Source: JAWKWH01 sp040830725
Lineage (GTDB): Bacteria > Pseudomonadota > Alphaproteobacteria > Rhizobiales > Rhizobiaceae
Direction: 5' to 3'
Assembly (NCBI GenBank): GCA_040830725.1
Contig: JBFOMG010000009.1
Location: forward strand, 184,226 to 248,225
Length of the DNA: 64,000 nucleotides
Each line of letters starts with the position of its first letter. Positions within the stretch are counted from its first letter, which is position 1. This document shows, piece after piece, positions 32,442 through 41,431 of this stretch. Both the position numbers and the translations under genes were made by a program. The notes beneath the pieces were generated by a model, which ran no database searches, was not told the origin of the DNA, and saw only the letters and a list, made by a program, of their open reading frames with translations.

Positions 32442-33593
32442 ATGACCGGCCGGATCCTGTTTTACGTGCAACACCTGATGGGTGTCGGGCACGTGTTTCG
32501 CTCAATGCGCATTGTGGCGGCGCTGGTGAGGTCCGGTCACAAAGTCGATCTGGCCTACGGTGGTGAACCGGTCCCCAACTTCGATCCGTCAGGAGCGAAC
32601 GTACATTTTTTGCCGCCACTACGCGCCGGCTCAACGGTGTTCAACGATCTAGAAGACCCCGAAGGCAATGTGGTCGGTGAGGACTATCGTGACCGACGCC
32701 GCGAAATGCTGTTATCCATATTTTCGGCTGGGCAGCACGATGTGATTGTGACGGAGGCATTCCCGTTTGGCCGCAGACAAATGCGCTTCGAACTGCTGCC
32801 CCTGCTGGAGGCGGCAAAGCGCCGGTCACCTTCACCGTTGGTCATTGCGTCGGTGAGGGATATTTTGCAGGAAAACCGAAAACCGGGGCGGAACGAGGAA
32901 ACTGTACGCCTGCTAAGGGATCATTTCGATTGCATATTGGTTCATGGCGATCCGAACATGGTCACTTTGGACGAAACTTTCCCTTTGTTCGGCGAGATCG
33001 ATGCCTTGGTGCAATATACCGGGATTGTTGCTCCGGAACTGCCGCCAACGGATGCGGCCGCAGACAACGCCTTTGATGTTGTAGTCAGCGTTGGTGGAGG
33101 GGCACTTGGGGCTGAGCTGCTCGCTGCTGCGATCGGCGCCAAACCGCTTTCGCGTCTCACCAAGTCCAGATGGTGCCTGGTGACCGGAATCAACATCGCT
33201 GATGATGACCTGCAGCGGCTTGAAAGGATGGCGGAAGGAAATATCGAGATCAGGTCATTTCTGCCCGATCTATGTGCCGCTCTCTCGAAAGCAAAGCTGT
33301 CAATTTCACGCTGTGGGTACAATACGGCTACTGACATATTTGTATCCGGTTGCCGGTCAATCGTCGTTCCGCTTTCGGACGGTACCGAAACTGAGCAAAT
33401 CAGACGTGCCGAAATCCTCGATCGAAACGGGCTGGCAGTGCGTGTTGATCCAGAAAAGCAAACTCCAGGATATCTGGCGGCGGCAATTGATCGCGCGTTG
33501 GCGCAGCCCAAGCCGGCCGATTTCGGTCTTGATCTGTCTGGCGCTGAGACCACTGCGCAGATGATTTCCGGCATGCTGGCAAATCGGACATGA
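32442..33593 (+). CDS. GT28/MurG-like glycosyltransferase (COG4671 type), second copy
   Basis: A 383-residue protein of the same group as the gene at 30013. It begins GRILFYVQHLMGVGHVFRSM and has VIASVRDILQENRKP, then DVVVSVGGGALGAELLAAAI and ISRCGYNTATDIFVSGCRSI in the donor-binding half. The SVGGG and CGYNT patterns match the VTAGGG and CGYNT patterns of the first copy, so the two are paralogues, though strongly diverged. It begins directly after the previous stop and overlaps the next gene by 4 bases. Confidence 0.85.
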   Translation: MTGRILFYVQHLMGVGHVFRSMRIVAALVRSGHKVDLAYGGEPVPNFDPSGANVHFLPPLRAGSTVFNDLEDPEGNVVGEDYRDRRREMLLSIFSAGQHDVIVTEAFPFGRRQMRFELLPLLEAAKRRSPSPLVIASVRDILQENRKPGRNEETVRLLRDHFDCILVHGDPNMVTLDETFPLFGEIDALVQYTGIVAPELPPTDAAADNAFDVVVSVGGGALGAELLAAAIGAKPLSRLTKSRWCLVTGINIADDDLQRLERMAEGNIEIRSFLPDLCAALSKAKLSISRCGYNTATDIFVSGCRSIVVPLSDGTETEQIRRAEILDRNGLAVRVDPEKQTPGYLAAAIDRALAQPKPADFGLDLSGAETTAQMISGMLANRT

Positions 33594-34720
33594 AACCCAA
33601 AATCGCCTTTTATGCGCCAATCAAGCCGCCTGACCATGAAATCGCATCAGGCGACAGGGAGATCGCGCGATTGATGGTGCGCGCACTTGAGGCTAGCGGG
33701 TATGACGTCGAGATCGCTTCACGGTTCATCGCCTATCAAAAACGCCCGTCGCGCGAACTGTTCGAAGTTCGCAAGCAAGGTGCGCAGGATGAACTGGAGC
33801 GGCTCAAATCAGAATGGCGCAAGCACTCTGAGACCGACCGCCCTTCCCTGTGGTTTACATACCATCCCTATTGCAAAGCTCCGGATTGGCTTGGACCGGC
33901 AATCGCAGAGGAGTTCAAAATTCCCTATGTGACCGCCGAAGCCTGCCGCACCCGGCAGGGAACCGATGCGGACTGGGCAGAAGCGCGTCACCAGGTTCAA
34001 GAGTCTGTCCACCATGCGGTGATCAATTTTTGCCTTAAACAGTCGGATCTGGCTTATCTGAAAAGTTTTATGGTCGATCAGCGTTCGATCCGACCGCTGG
34101 CGCCATTCGTTGATCTTGCCGAGCTCGACGCACTTACGGCCGAAATTGAGATACCGTCATTCGAAGCCAACGCTCCAATCGTCGTTGCCGCGGGGATGAT
34201 GCGGCCCGGCACCAAGACCCAATCCTATTTGTACCTGGCAGCTGCTCTGTCCCGCATTGCCGACGAAGCTTGGAACCTCGTCATTATCGGGGACGGCCCC
34301 GCCCGCAGCGAAGTCGAAGCGGCATTCTCCTGGGCTGGCGATGGTCGAATTCACTGGACGGGAGCAGTTTCGCGCGCAGAGGTTCTTGCATGGTTCGACA
34401 AAGGTGACATCTTTGCCTGGCCGGGACTTCGCGAGGCAATCGGCATGGTCTTCATGGAAGCCCAATCGCGAAGGCTACCTGTTGTTGCGTTCGACGCTCT
34501 CGGCGCCCCTCTCGTTGTCCAGCCGGATCGTACAGGCCTGCTTACACCGGAACTGGATATAGACGCCTATGCGGACGCATTGAAACGCTTGCTGAACGAT
34601 GCTGGTTTGTGTGCTCAGATGGGTGAGGCCGCGCGCGTGAACATTGCTGAAAACCATGACATTTCCCGCGCGGTCAGAACATTCACGAATATACTGGGTC
34701 CGATGATCGGGGACCGGTAG
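33590..34720 (+). CDS. GT4-family glycosyltransferase, second copy
   Basis: A 376-residue GT-B glycosyltransferase. The N-terminus KIAFYAPIKPPDHEIASGDR is followed by FTYHPYCKAPDWLGPAIAEE. The donor domain has NLVIIGDGPARSEVEAAF, DIFAWPGLREAIGMVFMEAQ and LPVVAFDALGAPLVVQPDRT. The E-A-x-G-M-V-x-M-E pattern is the retaining GT4 motif. It is the last of the four coupled glycosyltransferase genes and ends 12 bases from the convergent permease gene at 34733. Confidence 0.88.
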   Translation: MKPKIAFYAPIKPPDHEIASGDREIARLMVRALEASGYDVEIASRFIAYQKRPSRELFEVRKQGAQDELERLKSEWRKHSETDRPSLWFTYHPYCKAPDWLGPAIAEEFKIPYVTAEACRTRQGTDADWAEARHQVQESVHHAVINFCLKQSDLAYLKSFMVDQRSIRPLAPFVDLAELDALTAEIEIPSFEANAPIVVAAGMMRPGTKTQSYLYLAAALSRIADEAWNLVIIGDGPARSEVEAAFSWAGDGRIHWTGAVSRAEVLAWFDKGDIFAWPGLREAIGMVFMEAQSRRLPVVAFDALGAPLVVQPDRTGLLTPELDIDAYADALKRLLNDAGLCAQMGEAARVNIAENHDISRAVRTFTNILGPMIGDR

Positions 34721-34732
34721 CTCTTCGCGAAA

Positions 34733-35911
34733 TCAATGATAGGGATCTGCCGCGTCTCGCAATCCGTCCCCCAAGAAATTGAACGCCAAAATGACAACGA
34801 TTACCGGAACGACAGGCAATAGCAGCCACGGATAAAGCACGACGACGTTGATCGTCTGGGCTTCCTTCAGCAACACGCCCCAACTAGTCACCGGCGGTCT
34901 CAGGCCCAATCCCAGGAAGCTGAGAGATGTTTCACCCAGAATCATCGTCGGTATGGTGATTGTCGCAGATGCGATCAAATGGCTCATGAAACCGGGGATC
35001 AGATGCCGGGCAATGATCCGCTTGGGGCGGGCGCCGACGAGTTGCGCGGCAAGGACATAGTCCTCCTCGCGCAGCGAGAACAATTTTGAGCGCACTGCCC
35101 GGGCCAAACCGGTCCAATCAAGCAACCCCAGAATGATTGTGATGCCGAAATAGATGAGAATGGGACTCCATGTGACCGGCAGAATGGCCGCCAGCGCCAG
35201 CCACAACGGTATACTCGGGATCGATTGAAGCACCTCGATAACGCGCTGCACGACCATGTCGACCCAGCCGCCATAGTAACCCGCCAGCCCGCCAATGGTG
35301 ATGCCGAGTACGAAACTGACCGCGATGCCGATCAGTCCGATGGTCAGCGAAATTCGAGCGCCGTAGATTATGCGGGAAAACATGTCGCGACCAAGACGGT
35401 CGGTTCCAAACAGAAAAATCCTCCCATCCCCCTCCGCGCAGAACAGGTGCCGGTCGGCTTCGAACAATCCCCAGAAGTGGTATTTGTCACCCTTGCAGAA
35501 CAGCTGGATGGCGTATCGCTGGCTTTTGTCGATCGGATATTCCCGTTTGAGGATTTCCATGTCGAGTTCCTGCGTCCTGCCGTAGACGAACGGCATGGTG
35601 AGCGAGCCTTCATGGATGATCGAAATGCCTTGTGGAGGCGCGTAGATGTAATTGGGATGACGGTGCGACAGGTCGTAGGGCGCAATGAACTCGGCAAATG
35701 CGATCAGAATGTAGAAGATCAACAATAATATGCCGGACCAATAGGCAAGCCGGTGATTCTTGAATTTCCACCACATCAGCTTGCGCTGTGAAGCTTCGTA
35801 GTAGGCTTCAAGCTCAGGCGTCAGCTTTTCGACAGCATGCGGGTTGAAGTCCGCCTTTGATACAAAATGGCCAAGCGATTCACCATTCGGCGGAAGCGGA
35901 GAGTTTGTCAT
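34733..35911 (-). CDS. Peptide-type ABC transporter permease (OppC/YejE-like)
   Basis: A 392-residue inner-membrane permease. It has a long cytoplasmic N-terminus, a first membrane segment (YWSGILLLIFYILIAFAEFI), a large periplasmic insert of about 100 residues (residues 80-180, with a Cys pair), and five further segments. The EAA loop region reads DYVLAAQLVGARPKRIIARH. The long insert is like YejE rather than OppC. It is the last gene of the operon and overlaps the other permease gene by 4 bases. Confidence 0.9.
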   Translation of the reverse strand: MTNSPLPPNGESLGHFVSKADFNPHAVEKLTPELEAYYEASQRKLMWWKFKNHRLAYWSGILLLIFYILIAFAEFIAPYDLSHRHPNYIYAPPQGISIIHEGSLTMPFVYGRTQELDMEILKREYPIDKSQRYAIQLFCKGDKYHFWGLFEADRHLFCAEGDGRIFLFGTDRLGRDMFSRIIYGARISLTIGLIGIAVSFVLGITIGGLAGYYGGWVDMVVQRVIEVLQSIPSIPLWLALAAILPVTWSPILIYFGITIILGLLDWTGLARAVRSKLFSLREEDYVLAAQLVGARPKRIIARHLIPGFMSHLIASATITIPTMILGETSLSFLGLGLRPPVTSWGVLLKEAQTINVVVLYPWLLLPVVPVIVVILAFNFLGDGLRDAADPYH

Positions 35912-36906
35912 TTGCTCTCCCTTCCCTGCAGCCGAATGCGCGGATCCAATATCGCCAGCGCAATATCGGAGATCAGGACTCCGATTACGGTCAACAATGC
36001 CAGGAACATCAGAAACGAGCCGGCCAAATACATGTCCTGGCTTTGCAATGCTGAAATGAGCAACGGACCGGTTGTCTCCAGAGACAGCACGATTGCCACA
36101 ACTTCCGCTCCCGACACGACAGCTGGCAGAATGTTGCCGATGTCTGCGATGAAGAAGTTCAGCGACATGCGGAAGGGATATTTCAGGATGGTCTTCATCG
36201 GACCCACGCCTTTGGCGCGGGCAGTAACCACATATTGTTTCTGAAGTTCATCCATCAAGTTGGCGCGGATGCGCCGCATCATTGCGGCGGTACCCGATGT
36301 CCCGATGACAATGACCGGAATGATCATGTGCTCAAGGATCGAACCGATCTTCGCAAGCGTCATGGGCTTGTCGATATATTCCGGATCCATCAACCCGCCG
36401 ATGGACACGCCAAACCAGACATTGGCGAAATACATCATCACGAGCGCCAGAAGGAAGTTTGGTACTGCGATGCCCAGCATGCCGACGAATGTGAACCCGT
36501 AATCACCCCAGCTGTACTGGTGGGTGGCCGAATAAATGCCGATCGGAAAGGCGATGAGCCAGGTGAATATGATGGTGGCAAATGACAGAAGGATGGTCAG
36601 AAAAAGCCGGTTTCCGATCAGCTCTGACACGGGTCGCTCATATTCAAACGAATAGCCGAAATCGCCTACGAACATGCCGCTGACCCAGCCGAGATAGCGT
36701 TGCCAGAGCGGCTTGTCGAATCCGTATTCCTGTCTCAGAAACTCGATCTTTTTGGGATCGACCGTCTCACCGGACGCCTGCAGTTCGGCAACATAACTTT
36801 CGAAATAGTCACCCGGCGGCAGTTCAATGATCGCAAAGATCAGCATGCTGGCAATTACCAGCGTCGGTATCATTGCCAGAAATCTCAGCGAAATGTAGCG
36901 GAACAC
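35908..36906 (-). CDS. Peptide-type ABC transporter permease (OppB/YejB-like)
   Basis: A 332-residue permease with six membrane segments. It starts FRYISLRFLAMIPTLVIASM, followed by ELPPGDYFESYVAELQ in a periplasmic loop. The EAA loop is seen as QYVVTARAKGVGPMKTILKY. It pairs with the OppC/YejE-like permease, whose start overlaps its stop. The binding-protein gene ends 6 bases upstream. Confidence 0.92.
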   Translation of the reverse strand: MFRYISLRFLAMIPTLVIASMLIFAIIELPPGDYFESYVAELQASGETVDPKKIEFLRQEYGFDKPLWQRYLGWVSGMFVGDFGYSFEYERPVSELIGNRLFLTILLSFATIIFTWLIAFPIGIYSATHQYSWGDYGFTFVGMLGIAVPNFLLALVMMYFANVWFGVSIGGLMDPEYIDKPMTLAKIGSILEHMIIPVIVIGTSGTAAMMRRIRANLMDELQKQYVVTARAKGVGPMKTILKYPFRMSLNFFIADIGNILPAVVSGAEVVAIVLSLETTGPLLISALQSQDMYLAGSFLMFLALLTVIGVLISDIALAILDPRIRLQGRESK

Positions 36907-36912
36907 GGCGGA

Positions 36913-38826
36913 TTACTCGTCGAGCCAGAACGTATCGGGCTTGTAGACACCGAAAAACGCGGTTGGTGCCCAGGAATAAAGCCCCTTTTCCGGTATGTTG
37001 CGCAATTTGCGATTAATGACGACAGGTTGAATGGTTTCGCCTGCGATACCGATTGAAAACACTTGGTCGGCATATAGACCCAACATCTCGTTCCAGATGC
37101 GTTCCCGATCCGCATCGCTGCGTGAACTTCGCCATTCCATGTAGAGTTCGTACATGCGTCTGGCTTCCGGCAGGTCGGGTTTCTCGCCCGCCTTGCCGCC
37201 GGTCTCAACGAATTGGCCCCATACCGGCCAGTTGGCTTGAGCCGCGGAGACCGGAGCAAGCTCCTCAGGGTTCATATCCGGGCTGGCCAAACCCACATTC
37301 AAACCAAATGAAATGGTCATCAGCGTTTCGCCGGTCAGAAAACGTCTGCGCAGAATATCGCGCTGCAGTGCACGTGTGTGCAATTTCAATCCGATGTCTT
37401 CCAGATGATACCCGATCAATTCGAGAGCATCTGTTTCTTCTGTGCTCTCGCCTGCGCTTTCAACAATGATCTCGGCCCGCCGGCCATCCGGTAACAAACG
37501 AATGCCTTCATCGTCGCGCTTGTCGAGACCGATTGCGTCGAGCATCTGATTGGCAAGCGCCGGATCGTACTGTGTCCAGGCAGTATCTCGTTCCCGCTGA
37601 TATAATTTGGAGACCGATAACGCTGTGTTTCCACCCGGCTTGGCCAACCCGAAATAGAGCTGCTGATTAATTTCGTGACGATCAATGCCGATCGACACCG
37701 CGCGGCGGAAGTCGGCATTTTGAACAATTTCGCGCCATACCGGATCAGCGACATTCAGGTTGGGATAGAGCGCGATCTGTGAACTTGTACCATTGCGCCA
37801 AAGGTGGACGTTGAAATCCTGTTGCTTTTCAGCCTGTTTGAGGAAGGTGTAGTTGTCGAAGCGGATATAGCGCGCCTGCAAGTCGCTTTCACCGGCACCC
37901 GCCTTGGCAGGAATAATGTCTGTCGAACCCATGTCGAGCACGACTTCGTCGATATAGGGCAACTGGCGCCCCTCGCTGTCGGTCCGGTGATAGTAAGGAT
38001 TGCGCTCGAACACGAAGCGTTTCGAGGGACCAGCCGTCATGTTTCGCCATGGATCCAGCGTTGGCAAATCCGGATTTTCCGGCCGGTACTGCCGCGCCAG
38101 TCTGGTGTGCAACGCGGCCCAGTTTCGCGACTGTTTTTCCTCGGCAAGCTTGTTCAGTTCTGCCTCGTCCCTGTACCTGGCGTGAAACTGTTTCAAATAA
38201 TGCGCCGGCATATAGATGAACAAAGGCCGGGAACCACAAAGCGACAGCGGAAACAGCGGATTTGGCGCGTGCCACTCGTAGCGGACCGTCAGTTCGTCAA
38301 TTATCTCGAATTTCGGCGGCTTCCCGTCCACCAGCATTGCCTGCGGAGGCCCGCCGCCTGACAATTTCTTGTTGTTGGCAACATCTTCCCACCAGTAGCG
38401 GAAATCTTCGGCCGTGAAAGGATGTCCGTCCGACCAGCGATGTCCTTCCCTGATCTTGAGCGTGAAAATCCTGCCGTCCTCGACTTCAAAGCGTTCGAGG
38501 ATATCCTCCTCCAGTCCCAGTTCCTCATTGAAACCGACAAGCCGCGAATAGGCGTATACCGTCATCATGCGGATATCTTTTGCCTTGCCCATGAGCATCC
38601 GCAGGCGACCGCCGTATCGTCCGGGCTTTTTGTCTGCTGCGGCAAAGTCAATGATTTTGGGTACGACGGGCAGGCGCTCTGTCATTGGAGGCAGTTCACC
38701 GGACGAGACCTTCTCGGCGAATAATGGAGGTTCGGCTTCAAGTGTGACAGCAAATACCGGATTTGCGACCAGCGCGGCGGCGACCGCCAGCAATGCAGCT
38801 CCGAATACCGATGACCACAGCTTCAT
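36913..38826 (-). CDS. Extracellular solute-binding protein, family 5 (peptide type)
   Basis: A 637-residue periplasmic binding protein with signal peptide (SVFGAALLAVAAALVANPVF). Family 5 marks are the start of the mature domain PGRYGGRLRMLMGKAKD, FTLKIREGHRWSDGHPFTAE, and the region NADFRRAVSIGIDRHEINQQ. It is longer than OppA/DppA (about 540) and in the size range of YejA-like proteins. Ligand could be an oligopeptide, an oligosaccharide or a modified peptide; the sequence does not decide. The gene overlaps the ATPase gene by 4 bases. Confidence 0.9.
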   Translation of the reverse strand: MKLWSSVFGAALLAVAAALVANPVFAVTLEAEPPLFAEKVSSGELPPMTERLPVVPKIIDFAAADKKPGRYGGRLRMLMGKAKDIRMMTVYAYSRLVGFNEELGLEEDILERFEVEDGRIFTLKIREGHRWSDGHPFTAEDFRYWWEDVANNKKLSGGGPPQAMLVDGKPPKFEIIDELTVRYEWHAPNPLFPLSLCGSRPLFIYMPAHYLKQFHARYRDEAELNKLAEEKQSRNWAALHTRLARQYRPENPDLPTLDPWRNMTAGPSKRFVFERNPYYHRTDSEGRQLPYIDEVVLDMGSTDIIPAKAGAGESDLQARYIRFDNYTFLKQAEKQQDFNVHLWRNGTSSQIALYPNLNVADPVWREIVQNADFRRAVSIGIDRHEINQQLYFGLAKPGGNTALSVSKLYQRERDTAWTQYDPALANQMLDAIGLDKRDDEGIRLLPDGRRAEIIVESAGESTEETDALELIGYHLEDIGLKLHTRALQRDILRRRFLTGETLMTISFGLNVGLASPDMNPEELAPVSAAQANWPVWGQFVETGGKAGEKPDLPEARRMYELYMEWRSSRSDADRERIWNEMLGLYADQVFSIGIAGETIQPVVINRKLRNIPEKGLYSWAPTAFFGVYKPDTFWLDE

Positions 38827-40718
38827 GCTGCCCTCCTGCCTGCATTTGTGCCCTTCTTGCGGAGCACATAATGGTATTTGCTGATTGGCTCCAACACTGT
38901 TTCCGTATCACCCGGATCGATCCGGAATTCGGCTTGCCAGCTATCCTCTTCGTTTTCCTCCATTGTTCGCAACGTGTCCAGATCGAGTTTGCGATCAAGC
39001 TCGATGGTCGGAATGGCCGAGATGAGGCGTTGAGTGTATGGATGCACAGGGTTGTCGAACAACACTGACGGGGGCGCAATTTCCACGATCCGGCCGGCAT
39101 ACATGACCGCGACCCTGTCAGCGACGTAGTTAACCACCGCCAGATTGTGCGAGATGAAAATCGAGGTAAGTCCCAATTCCTTGCGCAACCGGGTCAGCAA
39201 GTTGAGAATTTGCGCTTGCACGGATACATCCAGTGCCGAAACGGGTTCATCGCAGACGAGCAAGTCTGGCTCGACCGCGAGCGCTCGGGCGATACCGATA
39301 CGCTGGCGTTGTCCGCCGGAAAACGAATGCGGATAGCGATTCATCGAGGATTTGGGCAAACCGACCATGCGAAGCAATTCGCTTGCCCATTTTCTGCGCC
39401 ATTGGCGATCACCGATATCGTGAATTTCCATCGGTTCACGTAGCGTATTCAATATTGTCGACCGCGGGCTCAGCGAAGAAAACGGATCCTGGAACACCAT
39501 CTGGATACGGGTTCGGAACCTCTCCAGTTCCTTGCCCCGCAACTTGCCGATGTCAATTGGCCCCGATCCATTGTCGAACGTTATGCTGCCATGATCGGCC
39601 GTGAGCGCCCGGCAAATGAGTTTGCTGAGCGATGACTTGCCACAACCGCTCTCACCAACGAGACCAAAGCATTCGCCTCGCACAAGGTCAAAGCTGACAT
39701 TGTTGACCGCGCGAACGCCGGCCGATCCCCCTCCGAACGGTCCGCCGCCCTTTTTCGAATGATAGGTTTTTGTCAGATTCCGGGCTGACAGCAGGGGCGG
39801 TGCGTCTGCACCCGGCAGTTCACGTCTGATCATTGAGGCCGGGAGCTCTTCGTCGATTTCCCGCAGCGCCCGCAGTTTTTCGCCGGGCTCCATCTTCAAT
39901 CTGGGGACGGCCGCGAGCAGAGCTTGCAAATATTCGTGCTGGGGGTTGGTGAATATTTCCTCGACCGTTCCCGCTTCCATGATCTCGCCGTGGTAGATCA
40001 CCACCACCTCGTCAGCCATGTTGGCGACGACGCCAAGATCATGTGTGATCAGAAGCAGCGACATTCCAAGTTTCTTCTGCAGGTCCTTGAGAACCGCAAG
40101 AACCTGGGCCTGAATTGTGACATCAAGCGCGGTTGTAGGCTCATCGGCAATCAGAAGCGCCGGATGGCAAATCAATGCCATTGCGATCATTGCCCGTTGC
40201 CGCAAGCCTCCAGACAGTTCCATCGGGTACATATCGTAGGCACGGTGCGGGTCCGGAAAACCGACCAGCCGCAGCATTTGCTCGGTCATGTTCCGCGCTT
40301 CGCGTTGCGCCGTATCGCGGTGCAGTAAAAGCGCTTCTTCGATCTGGTTGCCGATTGTGTGAACCGGCGACAGAGAAGTCATCGGCTCCTGAAATATGAT
40401 CGATATGCGCCCTCCCCGAAGCGACAGCAGTTCCTTGCCGTTACGGTCAAGCTTGGCGATGTCAATCGGCGGATCGTCATTCATTGGATCGTCGAAATCG
40501 ATTGAACCGCCGGAAATGCGGGCAACTTTGGGCAATATCCCCATGATCGCCTGCGCGATGATCGATTTGCCCGATCCGGATTCACCGACAAGGCACACGG
40601 TTTTGCCGCTGGGGACGCGAAAACTTGCGCCTTTGACCACTTCAATTTCGGTATTGCTCACAGCAATCGAGACACGAAGGTCCTTGATCCGCAGCATGTC
40701 TTTCGCTGGTTCGCCCAT
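38823..40718 (-). CDS. Tandem-domain ABC transporter ATPase (OppDF/YejF-like)
   Basis: A 631-residue ATPase with two complete nucleotide-binding domains. The first has Walker A VGESGSGKSIIAQAI, signature LSGGLRQRAMIAMAL and LLIADEPTTALDVTIQAQ. The second has VGESGCGKSSLSKLI, FSGGQRQRIGIARAL and LLVCDEPVSALDVSVQAQ. It powers the transporter formed by the next three genes. The start may be the ATG at 40718, a GTG at 40724 or the ATG at 40697, none with a strong ribosome site. About 100 bases separate it from the phosphatase gene upstream. Confidence 0.93.
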   Translation of the reverse strand: MGEPAKDMLRIKDLRVSIAVSNTEIEVVKGASFRVPSGKTVCLVGESGSGKSIIAQAIMGILPKVARISGGSIDFDDPMNDDPPIDIAKLDRNGKELLSLRGGRISIIFQEPMTSLSPVHTIGNQIEEALLLHRDTAQREARNMTEQMLRLVGFPDPHRAYDMYPMELSGGLRQRAMIAMALICHPALLIADEPTTALDVTIQAQVLAVLKDLQKKLGMSLLLITHDLGVVANMADEVVVIYHGEIMEAGTVEEIFTNPQHEYLQALLAAVPRLKMEPGEKLRALREIDEELPASMIRRELPGADAPPLLSARNLTKTYHSKKGGGPFGGGSAGVRAVNNVSFDLVRGECFGLVGESGCGKSSLSKLICRALTADHGSITFDNGSGPIDIGKLRGKELERFRTRIQMVFQDPFSSLSPRSTILNTLREPMEIHDIGDRQWRRKWASELLRMVGLPKSSMNRYPHSFSGGQRQRIGIARALAVEPDLLVCDEPVSALDVSVQAQILNLLTRLRKELGLTSIFISHNLAVVNYVADRVAVMYAGRIVEIAPPSVLFDNPVHPYTQRLISAIPTIELDRKLDLDTLRTMEENEEDSWQAEFRIDPGDTETVLEPISKYHYVLRKKGTNAGRRAA

Positions 40719-40819
40719 CGCCACACAAAAAACGGTTTTTCAGATGGTGGCAAGCGCCAAATTCACGAATTACCGGGGTAACACCGATCGTTCATTCAAA
40801 TCATTGTGGGTACGCCTTC

Positions 40820-41431
40820 TTAGAGCCGCTCAAGCGTTCCGTCGTGAATTTTCCAAATGTCGCCATGCGCTGGTTTCAAAGCCATTGCGTGATCGATTTC
40901 AAACCCTCCAGCGACGACAGCCGCCACGCGGATAACGCCAAAATGCGTTACCGCCAAAACGGGTTGATCGACGGACTGAATCCAGTCTGTGACCGGATCG
41001 ACCAGATCCCGAAAGGATTGCCCGCCGGACGGAGCAAAATGCCAACGGTCTGCTTTACGCCGCTTGCGCTCTTGCGGATACTTCTCCTTGACTTCCGAAC
41101 TGGTCAATCCTTGCCATCGTCCGAAGCGCATTTCGGTCAGTTCATCGGTTATCTGATTGTTTTCAAAGGATTTTCCAAGTTCAGCGGCAAGGATTTCCGT
41201 CGTCATTACTGCGCGTTTCAGTGGCGATGAACGCAAAGACAGGGCGGACAATAGTTCCGGTTCCAGCTTGTTTTTCAGTCTGGCAGCCAGTTCCCGTGCC
41301 TGATTTTCACCGGTCGCATTGAGTGGTTCGTCAAGACCACCCTGGAACCGGCCCTTTGCATTGAGTGCGGTCTCGCCGTGGCGAACCAGAATAACAGTGT
41401 GGTTTGTTCGGATCAGATCAGGCTTTGCCAT
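40820..41431 (-). CDS. Histidine phosphatase family protein (PGM-like)
   Basis: A 203-residue phosphatase of the phosphoglycerate mutase superfamily. The catalytic RHG motif is in VILVRHGETALNAKGRFQGG near the start, the second-site arginine in SSPLKRAVMTTEI, the acid residue in ELTEMRFGRWQG, and the late histidine in VLAVTHFGVIRVAA. Substrate may be a sugar phosphate, in keeping with the adjacent sugar-nucleotide epimerase. The ATG at 41431 lies within the last codons of the epimerase gene (14-base overlap), so both are translated from the same mRNA. Confidence 0.87.
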   Translation of the reverse strand: MAKPDLIRTNHTVILVRHGETALNAKGRFQGGLDEPLNATGENQARELAARLKNKLEPELLSALSLRSSPLKRAVMTTEILAAELGKSFENNQITDELTEMRFGRWQGLTSSEVKEKYPQERKRRKADRWHFAPSGGQSFRDLVDPVTDWIQSVDQPVLAVTHFGVIRVAAVVAGGFEIDHAMALKPAHGDIWKIHDGTLERL

